Shown here: in pieces, positions 33,851 through 44,900 of the stretch
Numbering within the stretch: position 1 is the stretch's first letter
How the letters are laid out: every line of letters starts with the position of its first letter
Source: Megaleporinus macrocephalus
Lineage: Eukaryota > Chordata > Actinopteri > Characiformes > Anostomidae
DNA: 64,000 nucleotides
Assembly (NCBI GenBank): GCA_021613375.1
Contig: JAJQXZ010000044.1
Location: 24,352-88,351 of the forward strand
Direction of reading: 5' to 3'
Notes under the pieces: model-generated
What the model was told of the DNA's origin: nothing
The model's input: only the letters and a program-made list of their open reading frames with translations
Databases searched by the model: none
Program-made: the position numbers and the translations under genes

Positions 33851-34365
33851 TAAAGCAGAAAGGATTGCATTGCAAAGGTTTTCTTTGGGAACATAATTTG
33901 TAGTTTAAAAAGGTAATAAATCACAATTCATCACAACATATGTCATCTCAATACTTTTGCAAAATCACAATGGTTTCATACTGTGACTGTATGGTGATAA
34001 TGTCGTATTGTGGGACCTTCGGTGATTCCCACCCCTTCGCCTCGCTGGAGTGCAAACAGCGTGCAATGCTTCACACTTTCTTTCAGTGGGTTTGTTGCTT
34101 TATTAATAGATAACACAGACAGAGCTGCTATGGTCTTACAGTTTAGAACATGAGCAAAACTTAGTGGATGATAACGATATCAGTTTAAAGGGGCTGATAA
34201 TACTGGCCTGCGTATGTAGGTGTAGTTTAAAACACTGCTTTACTGCTTTACAGTTATCACATTTCTTGTTGTCCACCTTTCTTTAACCTAAATTGTTAAT
34301 ATAAATAACATAGTACTGGATTCTAAGTGGTTTTCTGCTGATGACTACTTTTCTTATTTTATATA
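33851..34365. other. No recognised gene
   Basis: This is AT-rich unique sequence, ending at a (TA)n tract. Confidence 0.35.
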
Positions 34366-34366
34366 T

Positions 34367-34408
<42 letters not shown>
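34366..34408. repeat. (TA)n microsatellite
   Basis: A pure TA run of about 40 bp follows TTATTTTATATATAAAA. Confidence 0.96.
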
Positions 34409-34410
<2 letters not shown>

Positions 34411-34503
34411 TTCTATGCGTGTTGTTGGCCAAGCTAGAGGTTGGGTTCATGGATGTTCTGCAGACTCCTGACGGTGTTATGTCAGGTAAGCCTGTATTGT
34501 CAT

Positions 34504-34640
34504 GGGGCGTGTCTGAAACCCTATTTAGGGTGTCGGCCATTTTTAGTGTTGTCCGAATTCTCAGTGGACAGTTAGATTACCTATATAGTTTACTACATTC
34601 TTACCCACAATGCACTGTAAAACTAGTGGACAACCGATGT
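34504..34640. mobile_element. Fragment resembling the end of a B-like element
   Basis: GGGGCGTGTCTGAAACCCTA resembles the B terminal repeat. The following 130 bp (CACAATGCACTG and CTACGTACTCCCTC) have the texture of a related miniature element. No second terminal repeat was found. Confidence 0.45.
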
Positions 34641-34975
34641 ACACTACGTACTCCCTCACTGTTCCCCTATTGTCACTGCCTGTCCTCGTACGTCCTGTCA
34701 AGTCCGCGTGGTCTTTGTTTACATTTCTGTCACGTGTCTCCGCCCTTGCCTTGCCCGTCTCACCTGTTTTCTATCAGTGGTCCCTCCTGTTCCCAGCTGT
34801 TTCTCGTTATTTATTCCTCCCGGTTTCTCTTGTGTTTGTCGTTCGTTTTGTGATTATCCCTGTTGCTGTCTTTGCCGCTGCCCTGTCCGCTGGTTTCTCC
34901 GTGTCCGTTTGTTTTTTTGGTTTTTTGTTGTTTGTTAGTTTTTTCGTTATGTCAAATAAAAGGACTTTGCGTTTG
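34641..34975 (+). other. Pyrimidine-rich stretch with AATAAAAG, possible retroelement 3' end
   Basis: The sequence is rich in CTGTTT/GTTTCT and ends in TGTCAAATAAAAGGAC. This pattern is common at 3' ends of fish retroelements, but no coding part is present. Frames here (34,341-35,068) are by-products of the pyrimidine bias. Confidence 0.3.
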
Positions 34976-34982
34976 TATCTGC

Positions 34983-35530
34983 TAGAGATCGACCGATATA
35001 TCGGTCGGCCGATATATCAGACCGATATTTGCCATATTTTTATATATCGTTTCGCAGCGTCGATTTAAAGCCAGGCACGTCCGCCTGTGTTATTGGTCCG
35101 TTGGAACGCGCTGCTGCCGCATGTGAAGGACTCCAGGCCGAAACCTTTGGAACTGTTCAGCCAAACAAGTGAAAATTAATCATTTATAGTGAACAGTGAA
35201 GTTTTTAATGACGCGGTTACGTGTTTCTAGTTCTGCCATAGTCTGAACCAGAGCGGAGGCTTTACTGCTTAGCTCCGGGGCTAAAGCTAACTGCTCTAGT
35301 GTAATACACACATTAACACGTTACTGCTACACAGAGAGTCTCTCCGGAGCAGCCAGAGCTTCCCAGATATTACTCAGCTTCCAGCACTCGAGACTAACAG
35401 AACTAAAGAAAACAGAACAGAGCCGCTGTGTTAACAACCATTACAGCATTACATCAGCATCTCTCTGTGTATCGGGTTGCATCTGTGCATCAGCATCGGC
35501 TATAGAAAAAGCCATATCAGTCGATCTCTA
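34983..35530 (+). mobile_element. hAT-like MITE (family D)
   Basis: The terminal inverted repeats are TAGAGATCGACCGATAT and, in reverse complement, TAGAGATCGACTGATAT. The flanks GTATCTGC and GTATACGC agree at 6 of 8 positions, a slightly decayed 8-bp duplication. The left subterminal region repeats CCGATATATC. The 548-bp element has no coding frame. Confidence 0.87.
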
Positions 35531-35538
35531 GTATACGC

Positions 35539-36030
35539 CTCCCATGTCTCGTTACCTTGCATTACACCGATATAGTGTTCTACATAGAGCAGTCTACGTA
35601 GTGACCAGGGAACGAGTTAACGAGTGGACCATTTCAGACGCAGCCCATGTACTCAAACAGGGGGACAGTGATGCTCAGCCCAGAAGTCCTGTAGTTACAA
35701 GCGTATTCAGTATTCGCCCACCGTTGTGGTACGATCCCACTGAAACAGCTCCAACAACTGCTGCCGAAGGATTTTGGCTGTAATTTACTGATCCGGACTG
35801 CGGGGTTGACTCTGGAGGCTACCTCAAAGGGTAGCTTAATCCGTCTTTATCCTGAGTCAACATTATTGGCTGGTGGACACATTTACCTGGGATGTCAGTA
35901 GATTGCATTCAGGCCCCTGTGAGCTATTTGCGTTTGACCTTTCAGGCGCTGCAGCTCAATCAGTGCCATAGAAAAGAATTTACACAATAATTCTGTAATA
36001 TTTTAGCTTGATGGACTTCAGGGCTGTGGC
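35539..36030. promoter_or_regulatory. Candidate conserved non-coding element (35,780-36,030)
   Basis: The first 240 bp are unique with a 79-codon frame of no known kinship. From 35,780 the repeat-free sequence includes paired CCTCAAAGGG/ACATTATTGGCTGG and TTGACCTTTCAGG words that look like factor sites. Conservation is inferred only. Confidence 0.27.
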
Positions 36031-36194
36031 ACACCATGAAAATATGCATGCCTCTTGGTTGTCCTGTCCTCTTGCAAACAAGAGGGTTTGTGCTTTAGCT
36101 TGTGAAGCGTTACATACGATTTGCTATTCTTTTGTGTAGGAATGCAGCTTCTCCTGTTCACCCCATATAACGCCACCACACCTTCAGTCTCTAG

Positions 36195-36629
36195 TAGGGT
36201 GTGTTTAAAAAAATTGATTTTTCGATTCAAATCGATCTTCATTTGAATAATCCAATATCGATTCTTATAAACCCGAGATCGGCCCCCCCCCAAACAACAT
36301 GTACCAACATCTGGGTGGGGCCGCACATCAGTTAAGCATGGCTGGAGCACAAGTGAAGGCGCCCCAGAACTTGAAAGCAGATATCTGGCTACATTTTGGA
36401 TTCAGAAACCAGGACGATATATAAACATATAAACACTAATGTTTTTAGTAATGGTAGGTTGAGTGTTCCTTGTACATTTACCACATTAGTTCTCTGAAAA
36501 TCTCTTTTCATATTCAAACAAAACATATTATTGTAACTGAAAGATCCCTAAATGAATCCATGTTGAATTGAATCAAATCGAATTGGATATCGAATTGAAT
36601 TGGGAAATCAGTGGCGATACCCAGCCCTA
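36195..36629 (+). mobile_element. hAT-like MITE with perfect 8-bp target duplication (family F)
   Basis: It starts TAGGGTGTGTTTAAAAAAAT and ends GGCGATACCCAGCCCTA. GTCTCTAG flanks it on both sides (36,187-36,194 and 36,630-36,637). The subterminal GATTCAAATCGAT and ATCGAATTGAATTG blocks face one another. A C-run lies at about 36,275-36,285. It sits directly against the composite element E2. Confidence 0.91.
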
Positions 36630-37047
36630 GTCTCTAGTAATATTTCAAGAATACACTACTGCAACAAAATGAAAATTAAATTTTATTGTTGTATACGATA
36701 TGATATGGCACACCCCTAACTGAGATATTAAAAAATACAAGAATTTTTATCAGATTGTAACAGAAGTCAATGATCCAGAATGTCAAGATACTAAATAATG
36801 CACTCCAATTATCTCCATATATCCAGAACTGAAGTAAAGTGAATGATACTGGAGATAAATCTGTCTCTAGTAGATATAAGGAAATGAGAAAAGTGTGAAT
36901 TTTCTTTTTCTAAAAACAGTAAAAGTAGTACCTGATGTGATAATTAGTGATGGGTGATATAGAACGATATTTCAAGGTATAATATCGTTCACCATATTCA
37001 AAACTGTTGGCAATATATTGTGTACGATACGATATGGCACACCTCTA
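36630..37047 (+). mobile_element. Composite hAT-like MITE, left arm truncated (E2)
   Basis: It aligns with E1 from AATATTTCAAGAATACACTA onwards, including the spacer (TGATCCAGAATGTC) and second arm, and ends in GATATGGCACACCTCTA. The sequence GTCTCTAG follows at 37,048-37,055. About 110 bp of the left arm are missing. Confidence 0.85.
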
Positions 37048-37055
37048 GTCTCTAG

Positions 37056-38060
37056 ACGGCTACGTTTGACTGAGCGCTGCCCTCCTTGCCATTGCAGCTT
37101 TCACCAATTACATTTCAAAGTGGATGGACTGGGGCAAGTTTTAATTACTCGCGAGAACAAGGAAGGTTTCTCAATGGAAAGCACTGATTATTTCCACCAG
37201 TTTTTGAAGCTGTGTTGATAAGTCCGGCACTTCCTGTGGTGTAGGCCGATTAAAGTGGGGGAGCTGATAAAAAAAAAAGAGAGAGAAATTAACCCTTGGG
37301 GCTCAATTAGCATTTTCCAGATTAGGATAATTTCTTCCACCGGGGTGTCTCTTGCCTCCTGTGCTCCTATCCTATGTTACATCAAAGCAGCATTCTGCCA
37401 GGAGACGTTCCCGGCTCTCGCCTTTAATTCGGCACCAGCAGTGGAGACCCAGTGGATCGCCATCGGCCGAGATAAGAGGGAATGCCAAACCAGGCATAGT
37501 GCCTCACACAGAAGCAGCGACAGGCATGACTTGGAAACTGTACAGTCAGTCATAATATAGCGGCGTTGACGTCGTAGCAGATTGCTGCTCCAGTCAGCTG
37601 TGGTATTTTTAGCGATGTCTTCTTTCGGAAAAGCTTTCTTTCGCAAGCCATGTCGTTTCCTGCGACGCAGGTTCTGCAGCCATGTTCCTTTGAGATAGGC
37701 AAGGCATCAACAAATACTTTAAGAAAAGGCAGTTGAAAGCGCCTTATCTCCTGCGTGCATGTGAAAACAGTGTTGTGTCAAGCTATTCTTGAGCCTTGCA
37801 GCTGCCAGTGAAGCGCTGACACTCTTGTTCTCCGTCCTTGTTAAACTGGAAGTTAAAAAAAAAAAAGAGAAAAGAAACACATCAAAAATAATTTCTCTCT
37901 TGTCCAAGGCCAAAGTGAAGCAGGCTTATGAAAAAAAAAAACACATAAAAGCCAAAGAGAAGCCGTTCTGTACAGCGTTTATTTGGCCCGCCCTCTCAAA
38001 GAGGAATCTGAGCGTAGGTTCTTTCATATCAATGGATGTCAAACTTCACAGATGACACTA
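37056..38060. promoter_or_regulatory. Candidate conserved non-coding block
   Basis: This is 1 kb without recognisable repeats, with CACCAATTACATTTC, AAGTTTTAATTACTCGCG and GCTCAATTAGCATTTTCC. A-runs occur near 37,268, 37,857 and 37,931. Frames of 65-100 codons overlap on both strands and have no recognisable domain. Confidence 0.3.
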
Positions 38061-38569
38061 GTGGCACCAAAGACGTGCGCGTGTCAAGAGTTGCTGGAAG
38101 GAGTTGGCAGGCGAAATGGCCTGTTTAGATTTACCTGTTGAAAGCAGCACAGCTTTTAAAGAAATGCCTGTTTTTAAATGAAAGGTTTTACGTAGGACAG
38201 AATGAATGATAGTCCTGTCCGGATGGAAGTGGGACAGGAATGCAACCAGAGCATGCCTAGTGTTCTCAGAATGTTCACCGCTCTAGAGCAACCCTCCATT
38301 TCATTAAAGGTGACACGTTAAACTCCTTTTCCACGAGTTAACACACTTCCATTGGGGTCCTAATGAAATGTTTGTGACACTCTTTGGTTAAAATACTATA
38401 AAGATGAAGCGCTGCAGCTTCCCACCTTCCTCGCCCGGTCTTTGAGAGCCTGTTTCTTCAAATGATACCCTACTCTTCTGAGTGCTCCTCACTACTCTTA
38501 CCATAAAGTTTGTCTTACACGCGTTCAACAGTGTCTACATTATTGTGGATGCTGCAGTGAGTAACACCA
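38061..38569. other. No recognised feature
   Basis: This is unique sequence without coding potential. Confidence 0.35.
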
Positions 38570-38826
38570 AGTGGTGGTTGTTCTGAGATCTGTTTGTAAT
38601 GAGTCCCTCCATTTGTGCAACAAGGGGCCTAAATCTGAATGCCTTGTTGAATACCTCTGATTGGGATGTCCTACTTCACAGTTTGTGGATTGCTAAAGCA
38701 CTACAGATACACAAATATATGATTTTTTTCCTTCTTTAATACTTGGTGGTGTTGAAATAACGTCCATTGATTCCTCAGCGTGGACTAATGTGATGCTATT
38801 CTATGCAACAGTAGCTTAACTTCCCA
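38570..38826 (+). repeat. Direct repeat, copy 1 of 2
   Basis: It shares GAGTCCCTCCATTTGTGCAA, TACTTGGTGGTGTTGAAATA and GCAACAGTAGCTTAACTTCC with 39,412-39,720, in the same order and orientation. No coding potential is evident. It may be one dispersed family or a local duplication. Confidence 0.88.
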
Positions 38827-38984
38827 ATGCTGCTAAATGCCCATGAAACACAAAACATAATTACTTTCTAATAACTTACTTACATTTCCCTTGTCTGCAG
38901 TTTTGCCCCGGACACTTAGTACTGACCCCTCTTTGTGCTCCACCAACCCAGGCTGGAAAAGCAGCAGTCCAGCCATGCAAAGCT

Positions 38985-39245
38985 AAAGTTAGCTTCCTCT
39001 TCACCAGCGTCTTGTTGGGGTTTTCTCGTTCCACCTTAAATGGTGCAGCAGTTATGGGTGTAATGTCTGCACCGTTTAATATGGAATAAGAAAATCAGAA
39101 CAAGAGACTCTACAGGTAGCCTCAGGCGCCAGCCTAGCTGCCGGAAGCCATGAGAAGCCAGAGAAGTAGAAGGAGGCACCAGTATAACTACTACACCGTT
39201 TTAGGTGGACCTGGAATATTCAGACAAGAAGCTGACTTCAGCTTT
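38985..39245. mobile_element. Foldback/MITE copy of the GTTCCACCTTAAATGG family
   Basis: AAGTTAGCTTCCTC near the left end faces GAAGCTGACTTCAG at the right. The interior CGTTCCACCTTAAATGGTGC matches the arms of the palindrome at 9381-9503. The arms are decayed in this copy. It lies between two direct repeats. Confidence 0.65.
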
Positions 39246-39411
39246 GTGGCACACGTTAAGTGGTTAGCTCACATTCACGTATAATTTATATACATTATCA
39301 CTCAGCGGCTGCCGACAGCAGAGCAGTTCTTGAGCGTAGCAGCGAGAAGTGAATAATGGTGCTCTTTCGTGAAGGTTAGTTCTGAAGCCATAGGTGGAGA
39401 TACTCAGATGC

Positions 39412-39720
39412 TGCTGGTGGTGTTGTTCTGAGGGATTTTTGGAATGGAGTCCCTCCATTTATGCAACAAGGGGTCTAAATCTGAATGACTTGTTGATTCC
39501 CTCTGATTGGGTTGTCCTACTTCACAGTTTGCGGATTGATAAAGCAGTTTTTTTCCACTTAAATACTTGGTGGTGTTGAAATAACGTCCATTGATCGCTC
39601 AGCGTGGACTAAAGGCGTTTGTTAACTTGAATCCTATACGACTTCCCCCGTTTTCTCAGATACAGCACTTTTAGTACCAGCGTTGTGATGCTAATCAATG
39701 CAACAGTAGCTTAACTTCCC
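39412..39720 (+). repeat. Direct repeat, copy 2 of 2
   Basis: It aligns with 38,570-38,826 but carries about 70 extra bases after CAGCGTGGACTAA. Divergence between the copies is visible throughout, so the duplication is old. Confidence 0.88.
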
Positions 39721-39860
39721 ACAAGGATCGTTGGCATCGACGTGCTACAGCCCTGGTCCGGCCGACCTTCGGTTTCCATAATTCGTTCATTAAGGTACAT
39801 CACATATGTTATGTAAGATGCGAGAGCGAATATGCTTTATCTACTACTGCATGTTCCCAG
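39721..39860. other. No recognised feature
   Basis: This is short unique sequence before a CT tract. Confidence 0.35.
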
Positions 39861-39862
39861 TC

Positions 39863-39913
<51 letters not shown>
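39861..39913. repeat. (CT)n microsatellite
   Basis: A nearly pure CT run starts after CAGTCTTCTCTCTTT. SLSLS-type open frames here are artefacts. Confidence 0.97.
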
Positions 39914-39915
<2 letters not shown>

Positions 39916-40270
39916 ATCTCCCATTTCTCTAATGAATATGGACTCGCCCAGCTTGATTTTGTCCAAAGTCCAGATGGTTTTGAACCCAGCCAGCCTGCCA
40001 CAGAGAGCACTGTTCTTTTGATGCGTGCATTTCTCTAACCGGGCAGAGTGCTGCGCTCCGCAGTAATGTAAATTACCCCTTGCCTCATGCAAATGCTCAT
40101 TGGCTGGCGTTAATATTCACTCCTCGTTCTCCTCATCTGCTCTGAGAAACGCTTGATTGTCCTGAGAGGGTGTCGTTTTCGGTTCCTACTTCACATCGTA
40201 GTCGTATTGTTTGCTACCGCAGTTCCTTCCCCCTTTCATTCCGCTCACATGAAGACGTTAGTCTTGGACG
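39914..40270. promoter_or_regulatory. Candidate regulatory element with octamer and CCAAT-type sites
   Basis: The stretch 40,060-40,110 contains TAATGTAAATTACC, a perfect ATGCAAAT octamer (POU-factor site) at 40,087 and ATTGGCTGG in close order. The surrounding sequence is repeat-free and non-coding. Confidence 0.33.
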
Positions 40271-40431
40271 GTTTTGTCCTCCAGTGCTCTTCGCCGAGAT
40301 GACCCATACGAGCTTGGCATGACCCTTTCTTTTCCCCACCATAAAGTCGTGAGCTCAAGCTCAAGCAAGCATTGAACTACTGATATCACACCCGGTGGAG
40401 TTTTCTTGTGCCATATTGCAATAGCCAGAGG

Positions 40432-40725
40432 GTAGGCCTGGACAATAATTCGATAATGGTATTTACCGTGATATGTTTCAATAACGGTAATATCGTTTTT
40501 GTGGTATTTCGATATGTATTATTTACAGGGTAGCCGCGTCAGTACATTGCAATTGTTCCTTTCACCTGACGGTGGCAGCAGTACATAAATGTATAGTGTG
40601 TTTCATTGCTGTGTTACAAGGCAAAGTTAAATAAACTTATTTATATTGAAATCGGAATTATATCTTATCGACCGAAATTAAGGAATATATCGCAATATAA
40701 ATTTTGGCCATATCATCCAGCACTA
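40432..40725 (+). mobile_element. hAT-like MITE with perfect 8-bp target duplication (family G)
   Basis: It begins GTAGGCCTGGACAATAATTC and ends CATATCATCCAGCACTA. GCCAGAGG flanks both sides (40,424-40,431 and 40,726-40,733). The 294-bp element has no coding frame. Subterminal TTATCG/CGATAA words resemble the other hAT-like families here. Confidence 0.9.
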
Positions 40726-40796
40726 GCCAGAGGTTAGTCACGCACGCTGACACGTCTCCACCAAAACCCATCCGATTGGTTACCTACACTACAGCT

Positions 40797-41289
40797 CAAA
40801 AGTTTGGGATCACAGTGAAATGTTCTTGTTTTAATGGAGTATCTTCTTCCTTAACACAACAATGGACTGACGGGTCTCTAAAGAAAGTTGTTTCTTTCTG
40901 GTCATTGTGAGTCGGTCAGCAAACCATCAACTGCTGATCTTCAGATACTAAACTAACCTAGAATGTTGTTCTCTTTTATACTCACTTATTAGTAGAATGT
41001 TTTTCAGCTGTGATCACAATTGAGCAAGAGTGTCCTAACAACCAATTAGTCCAATAACATCCTTAACTTGGATTGGCGGCGTACCAGGAGATTTAGACAG
41101 AGGACTGAGAATTGCTGATAATAGACTACATGCTAAATAAGCCTCTTTACAAAAATAGACTTTAATACAAACATTTATATTCTTTAAAAATCATCTGATA
41201 CACTTACATTAATTGTGAAATGGACAATATTGTTTGTGAATTGCATGAAATGAAATTCTAAAGGGATCCTAAACTTTTGAGCGGTAGTG
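40797..41289 (-). mobile_element. Tc1-type miniature element (copy L2)
   Basis: The ends are CACTACAGCTCAAAAGTTT and CACTACCGCTCAAAAGTTT (reverse complement), each flanked by TA. It is inverted relative to L1 and aligns with it throughout. It keeps the same 24-codon transposase start on the minus strand. Confidence 0.92.
40831..40905 (-). pseudogene. Tc1-like transposase fossil, N-terminal 24 codons
   Basis: It starts at the ATG ending at 40,905 and reads as in L1, ending in a stop (TAA here, TGA in L1) at the same deletion junction. The shared junction shows that L1 and L2 derive from one deleted ancestor moved in trans. Confidence 0.83.
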
Positions 41290-41291
41290 TA

Positions 41292-41925
41292 CATTCCATG
41301 TTTACAGTTATTTCCATATTCCCCGGCACAGGCCTCATCTAGCAAAGACGTATTGCCCCCCTTCACCCACACTGCTGTGAAGGAGGGCTCTGATGGCCTG
41401 AGCGGCTGTCGCTTTGATGCTGTGACAGGAAGCGGGGATGATAAGGCAGGCGGTGTCACGTTGTCGAGCGCCCCAGGTCTAAGCTAGCGGAGACGCTATT
41501 TGTCTCAAGGTGGCGGAGACAGGCTGCCTACCAAGGTCAGACAGCCCGCTGACTGATGAAGGGCCTGAGTTAATATGGCGGCCATCACTCTGGGCCCTTC
41601 CGCTTAGCATGGCCACCAGAGACAGGGTCGCACACGGCCTCGAGTCCCACAAGCGCCATCTAATCATGCAGACAGAAGGGAAGCCAGGGGGTCGTGACCT
41701 CTACCTCCACTTGACCCTACACAAACACACACTAACATAATCTTTCTACTATTGATCAGGAGCACACGACCTCAGACTCCCTGTTGAAAAGCTGTTTCAT
41801 CTAACAGATGTGATAAGAAAGAGCTGTCCTTCATCTGACCTACAAAAGAGCCGCTCTCAGTGCTGCACACAGTCAAAAGAGCATTTGTGAGGAAGAGAAA
41901 GCCCAGCTTGTAATTCAGTGTCAAA
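41292..41925. other. No recognised gene
   Basis: GC-richer unique sequence (41,330-41,720) has 60-90 codon frames on both strands, none recognisable. The last about 200 bp lead into the minisatellite. Confidence 0.35.
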
Positions 41926-44900
41926 TGATGTTTGATGTTTGTTAATAATTCCTTTAGAGGGCGGTGGTGAGTGATGTTTGTTTATTTGATGTTAATAACT
42001 CCTTTAGAGGGCGGTGGTGAGTGATGTGTGTTTATTTGATGTTTGTTAATAACTCCTTTAGAGGGCGGTGGTGAGTGATGTTTGTTTATTTGATGTTTGT
42101 TAATAACTCCTTTAGAGGGCGGTGGTGAGTGATGTTTGTTAATAACTCCTTTAGAGGGCGGTGGTGAGTGATGTTTGTTTATTTGATGTTTGTTAATAAC
42201 TCCTTTAGAGGGCGGTGGTGAGTGATGTTTGTTTATTTGATGTTTGTTAATAACTCCTTTAGAGGGCGGTGGTGAGTGATGTTTGTTTATTTGATGTTTG
42301 TTAATAACTCCTTTAGAGGGCGGTGGTGAGTGATGTTTGTTTATTTGATGTTTGTTAATAACTCCTTTAGAGGGCGGTGTGTGATGTTGTTTATTTGATG
42401 TTTGTTAATAACTCCTTTAGAGGGCGGTGGTGAGTGATGTTTGTTTATTTGATGTTTGTTAATAACTCCTTTAGAGGGCGGTGGTGAGTGATGTTTGTTT
42501 ATTTGATGTTTGTTAATAACTCCTTTAGAGGGCGGTGATGATGTTGTTTATTTGATGTTTGTTAATAACTCCCTTAGATGGCGGTGGTGAGTGATGTTTG
42601 GTTATTTGATGTTAATAACTCCTTTAGAGGGCGGTGGTGAGTGATGTTTTTTATTTGATGTTTGTTAATAACTCCTTTAGAGGGCGGTGGTGAGTGATGT
42701 TTGTTTATTTGATGTTTGTTAATAACTCCTTTAGAGGGCGGTGGTGAGTGATGTTTGTTTATTTGATGTTTGTTAATAACTCCTTTAGAGGGCGGTGGTG
42801 TGTGATGTTTGTTTATTTGATGTTTGTTAATAACTCCTTTAGAGGGCGGTGGTGAGTGATGTTTGTTTATTTGATGTTTGTTAATAACTCCTTTAGAGGG
42901 CGGTGGTGTGTGATGTTTGTTTATTTGATGTTTGTTAATAACTCCTTTAGAGGGCGGTGGTGAGTGATGTTTGTTTATTTGATGTTTGTTAATAACTCCT
43001 TTAGAGGGCGGTGGTGAGTGATGTTTGTTTATTTGATGTTTGTTAATAACTCCTTTAGAGGGCGGTGGTGAGTGATGTGTGTTTATTTGATGTTTGTTAA
43101 TAACTCTTTAGAGGCGGTGGTGAGTGATGTTTGTTTATTTGATGTTTGTTAATAACTCCTTTAGAGGGCGGTGGTGTGTGATGTTTGTTTATTTGATGTT
43201 TGTTAATAACTCCTTTAGAGGGCGGTGGTGAGTGATGTTTGTTTATTTGATGTTTGTTAATAACTCCTTTAGAGGGCGGTGGTGTGTGATGTTTGTTTAT
43301 TTGATGTTTGTTAATAACTCCTTTAGAGGGCGGTGGTGAGTGATGTTGTTTATTTGATGTTTGTTAATAACTCCTTTAGAGGGCGGTGGTGAGTGATGTT
43401 GTTTATTTGATGTTTGTTAATAACTCCTTTAGAGGGCGGTGGTGTGTGATGTGTGTTTATTTGATGTTAATAACTCCTTTAGAGGCGGTGGTGAGTGATG
43501 TTTGTTTATTTGATGTTTGTTAATAACTCCTTTAGAGGGCGGTGGTGAGTGATGTTTGTTTATTTGATGTTTGTTAATAACTCCTTTAGAGGGCGGTGGT
43601 GTGTGATGTTTGTTTATTTGATGTTTGTTAATAACTCCTTTAGAGGGCGGTGGTGAGTGATGTTTGTTTATTTGATGTTTGTTAATAACTCCTTTAGAGG
43701 GTGGTGAGAGTGATGTTGTTTATTTGATGTTTGTTAATAACTCCTTTAGAGGGCGGTGGTGAGTGATGTTGTTTATTTGATGTTAATAACTCCTTTAGAG
43801 GGCGGTAGTGAGTGATGTTTGTTTATTTGATGTTAATAACTCCTTTAGAGGGCGGTGGTGAGTGATGTGTTTATTTGATGTTTGTTAATAACTCCTTTAG
43901 AGGGCGGTGGTGAGTGATGTTTGTTTATTTGATGTTTGTTAATAACTCCTTTAGAGGGCGGTGGTGAGTGATGTGTGTTTATTTGATGTTTGTTAATAAC
44001 TCCTTTAGAGGGCGGTGGTGAGTGATGTTGTTTATTTGATGTTAATAACTCCTTTAGAGGGCGGTGATGAGTGATGTTTTTATTTGATGTTTGTTAATAA
44101 CTCCTTTAGAGGGCGGTGGTGAGTGATGTTTGTTTATTTGATGTTTGTTAATAACTCCTTTAGAGGGCGGTGGTGAGTGATGTTGTTTATTTGATGTTTG
44201 ATTTGATGTTAATAACTCCTTTAGAGGGCGGTGGTGAGTGATGTGTGTTTATTTGATGTTTGTTAATAACTCCTTTAGAGGGCGGTGGTGAGTGATGTGT
44301 GTTTATTTGATGTTTGGTAATAACTCCTTTAGAGGGCGGTGGTGTGTGATGTGTTTTATTTGATGTTAATAACTCCTTTAGAGGGCGGTGGTGAGTGATG
44401 TTTGTTTATTTGATGTTTGTTAATAACTCCTTTAGAGGGCGGTGGTGAGTGATGTTTGTTTATTTGATGTTTGTTAATAACTCCTTTAGAGGGCGGTGGT
44501 GAGTGATGTTTGTTTATTTGATGTTTGTTAATAACTCCTTTAGAGGGCGGTGGTGAGTGATGTGTGTTTATTTGATGTTTGTTAATAACTCCTTTAGAGG
44601 GCGGTGGTGAGTGATGTGTGTTTATTTGATGTTTGTTAATAACTCCTTTAGAGGGCGGTGGTGAGTGATGTTTGTTTATTTGATGTTTGTTAATAACTCC
44701 TTTAGAGGGCGGTGGTGAGTGATGTTTGTTTATTTGATGTTTGTTAATAACTCCTTTAGAGGGCGGTGGTGAGTGATGTGTGTTTATTTGATGTTAATAA
44801 CTCCTTTAGAGGGCGGTGGTGAGTGATGTTTGTTTATTTGATGTTTGTTAATAACTCCTTTAGAGGGCGGTGGTGAGTGATGTTTGTTTATTTGATGTTT

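Noticed and set aside
34341..35068. Two overlapping 150-170 codon plus-strand frames
   Set aside because: They run through a (TA)n tract, a miniature-element end and pyrimidine-rich DNA; the translation has no recognisable domain.
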